Shown in pieces: positions 63,458-64,000 of a stretch of DNA of 64,000 nucleotides. The notes beneath the pieces are model-generated. The model was not told the DNA's origin, ran no database searches, and was given only the letters and a program-made list of their open reading frames with translations. Source of the DNA: Butyrivibrio sp. NC3005 (GTDB taxonomy: Bacteria > Bacillota > Clostridia > Lachnospirales > Lachnospiraceae); contig NZ_AUKC01000012.1 of NCBI RefSeq assembly GCF_000424545.1, positions 1-64,000 of the forward strand. Direction: 5' to 3'. The first letter of the stretch is position 1, and the number at the start of each line of letters is the position of its first letter. Both the position numbers and the translations under genes were made by a program.

Positions 63458-63710
63458 GCATAGGAAGATTTGAAAACATTTTTCAGGAAATGGCAGATGA
63501 TTAGCTTGAAGCAGTTCTTTGTGTCAAAAGAAAAAGCACGAGAAAAGATTTTTGCAAGAAAAGTTAGCACCAACTAACAAAAGGTGGTATCATGAAGTAT
63601 AGCAAATAGCAGACTTGCTGTATTTTAGTGGTAAGACATGATGGGAAATTTCTTCCATGAATGGTTATTACAATATCATGTGAACTAAAAGTAGTTAAAG
63701 GAGGTATTCC

Positions 63711-64000
63711 ATGGCAACATTAAATGAAAGAAAAGTAGCAGTGGTAGGATGCGGATTTGTTGGCTCAGCATCAGCGTTTGCTCTTATGGAGAGCGGTCTT
63801 TTTTCTGAGATGGTGCTGATAGATGTGAATAAAGAAAAGGCAGAAGGAGAAGCTTTGGATATAAGTCACGGGCTTCCATTTGCAAAGCCAATGCAGATTT
63901 ACGCAGGCGATTACAAAGACGCGGGAGATGCCGCAGTTGTAGTCGTTACAGCAGGAGCAGGGCAAAAGCCTGGCGAAACAAGACTTGATCTTGTAAAAAA
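63711..64000 (+). CDS. ldh: L-lactate dehydrogenase (5' part, runs off the window)
   Basis: The first 96 codons are present. The NAD-binding glycine loop [18 protein letters not shown], the Asp of [21 protein letters not shown] and the [16 protein letters not shown] segment fit the LDH/MDH family; the Gln in GQKPGETR favours lactate over malate dehydrogenase. It reduces pyruvate to lactate in fermentation. The substrate-specificity and catalytic His regions lie beyond the window. Confidence 0.9.
   Translation, partial: MATLNERKVAVVGCGFVGSASAFALMESGLFSEMVLIDVNKEKAEGEALDISHGLPFAKPMQIYAGDYKDAGDAAVVVVTAGAGQKPGETRLDLVK

Overview
The window is AT-rich, densely coded DNA from a low-GC anaerobic Firmicute. 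Gene content (sensory [FeFe]-hydrogenase, WXG100/EssC secretion genes, an Amt-PII fusion, a GH51 arabinofuranosidase, glycogen metabolism, lactate dehydrogenase) and codon style suggest a Lachnospiraceae rumen or gut bacterium of the Butyrivibrio/Pseudobutyrivibrio type. That assignment is inferred from gene content; no rRNA is present.

Layout. 0.2-3.5 kb (minus strand): YitT-family membrane protein, MntP manganese exporter, thioredoxin, GntR regulator. 3.8-8.8 kb: small unknown protein, CorA-like Mg transporter, recA-recX, RNase Y. 9-26.5 kb: one long co-directional run of tightly spaced genes: DtxR/MntR-type regulator, rRNA m5C methyltransferase, hybrid histidine kinase, CBS/DRTGG inorganic pyrophosphatase, EAL protein, then a compact type VII (EssC/WXG100) cluster with LytTR regulator, EsaB-like protein, three small WXG100-like proteins, a membrane FHA protein and a Ser/Thr kinase, ending in a HAD phosphatase. 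26.6-33.5 kb: tRNA-Leu(CAA), an ammonium transporter fused to its own PII protein behind a terminator-containing leader, and serC-serA-DUF1015. 33.7-40.4 kb: a GlgB homologue that has lost all three catalytic residues and gained a histone-H1-like tail, a hydrogenase/chemoreceptor sensor broken by one frameshift, and an MscS channel. 41-50.7 kb: surface polysaccharide genes (two double-domain glycosyltransferases, a methyltransferase with heptad repeats, an IS4-like transposase remnant, Wzm and a Wzt-acyltransferase fusion). 50.7-53.3 kb: a decayed tandem array of Rpn-type nuclease genes. 53.5-55.6 kb: GH51 enzyme and a membrane protein. 55.9-60.2 kb: a probable RNA-repair/RNA-sensing locus. 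60.2-64 kb: small and decayed genes, aldo-keto reductase, peroxiredoxin, rubredoxin-like protein and the start of lactate dehydrogenase.

Most interesting locus. A divergent RHH-WYL regulator faces a non-coding stretch followed by a Ro60/TROVE-like vWA protein (DUF2828 type) and the RNA ligase RtcB. The non-coding stretch contains an almost canonical tRNA core (D arm with GG, 7-nt anticodon loop, TTCAAAT T loop) with no usable acceptor stem. It sits instead on a bulged 10-bp helix, which is the design of bacterial Y RNAs. A second two-armed fold follows. The layout resembles the Salmonella rsr-Y RNA-rtcBA operon, but with a WYL regulator in place of sigma54/CARF RtcR and a DUF2828-like protein in place of Rsr.

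Three dispersed structured repeat families (A about 130 bp, B about 135 bp, C about 110 bp) are scattered between genes and carry no ORF.
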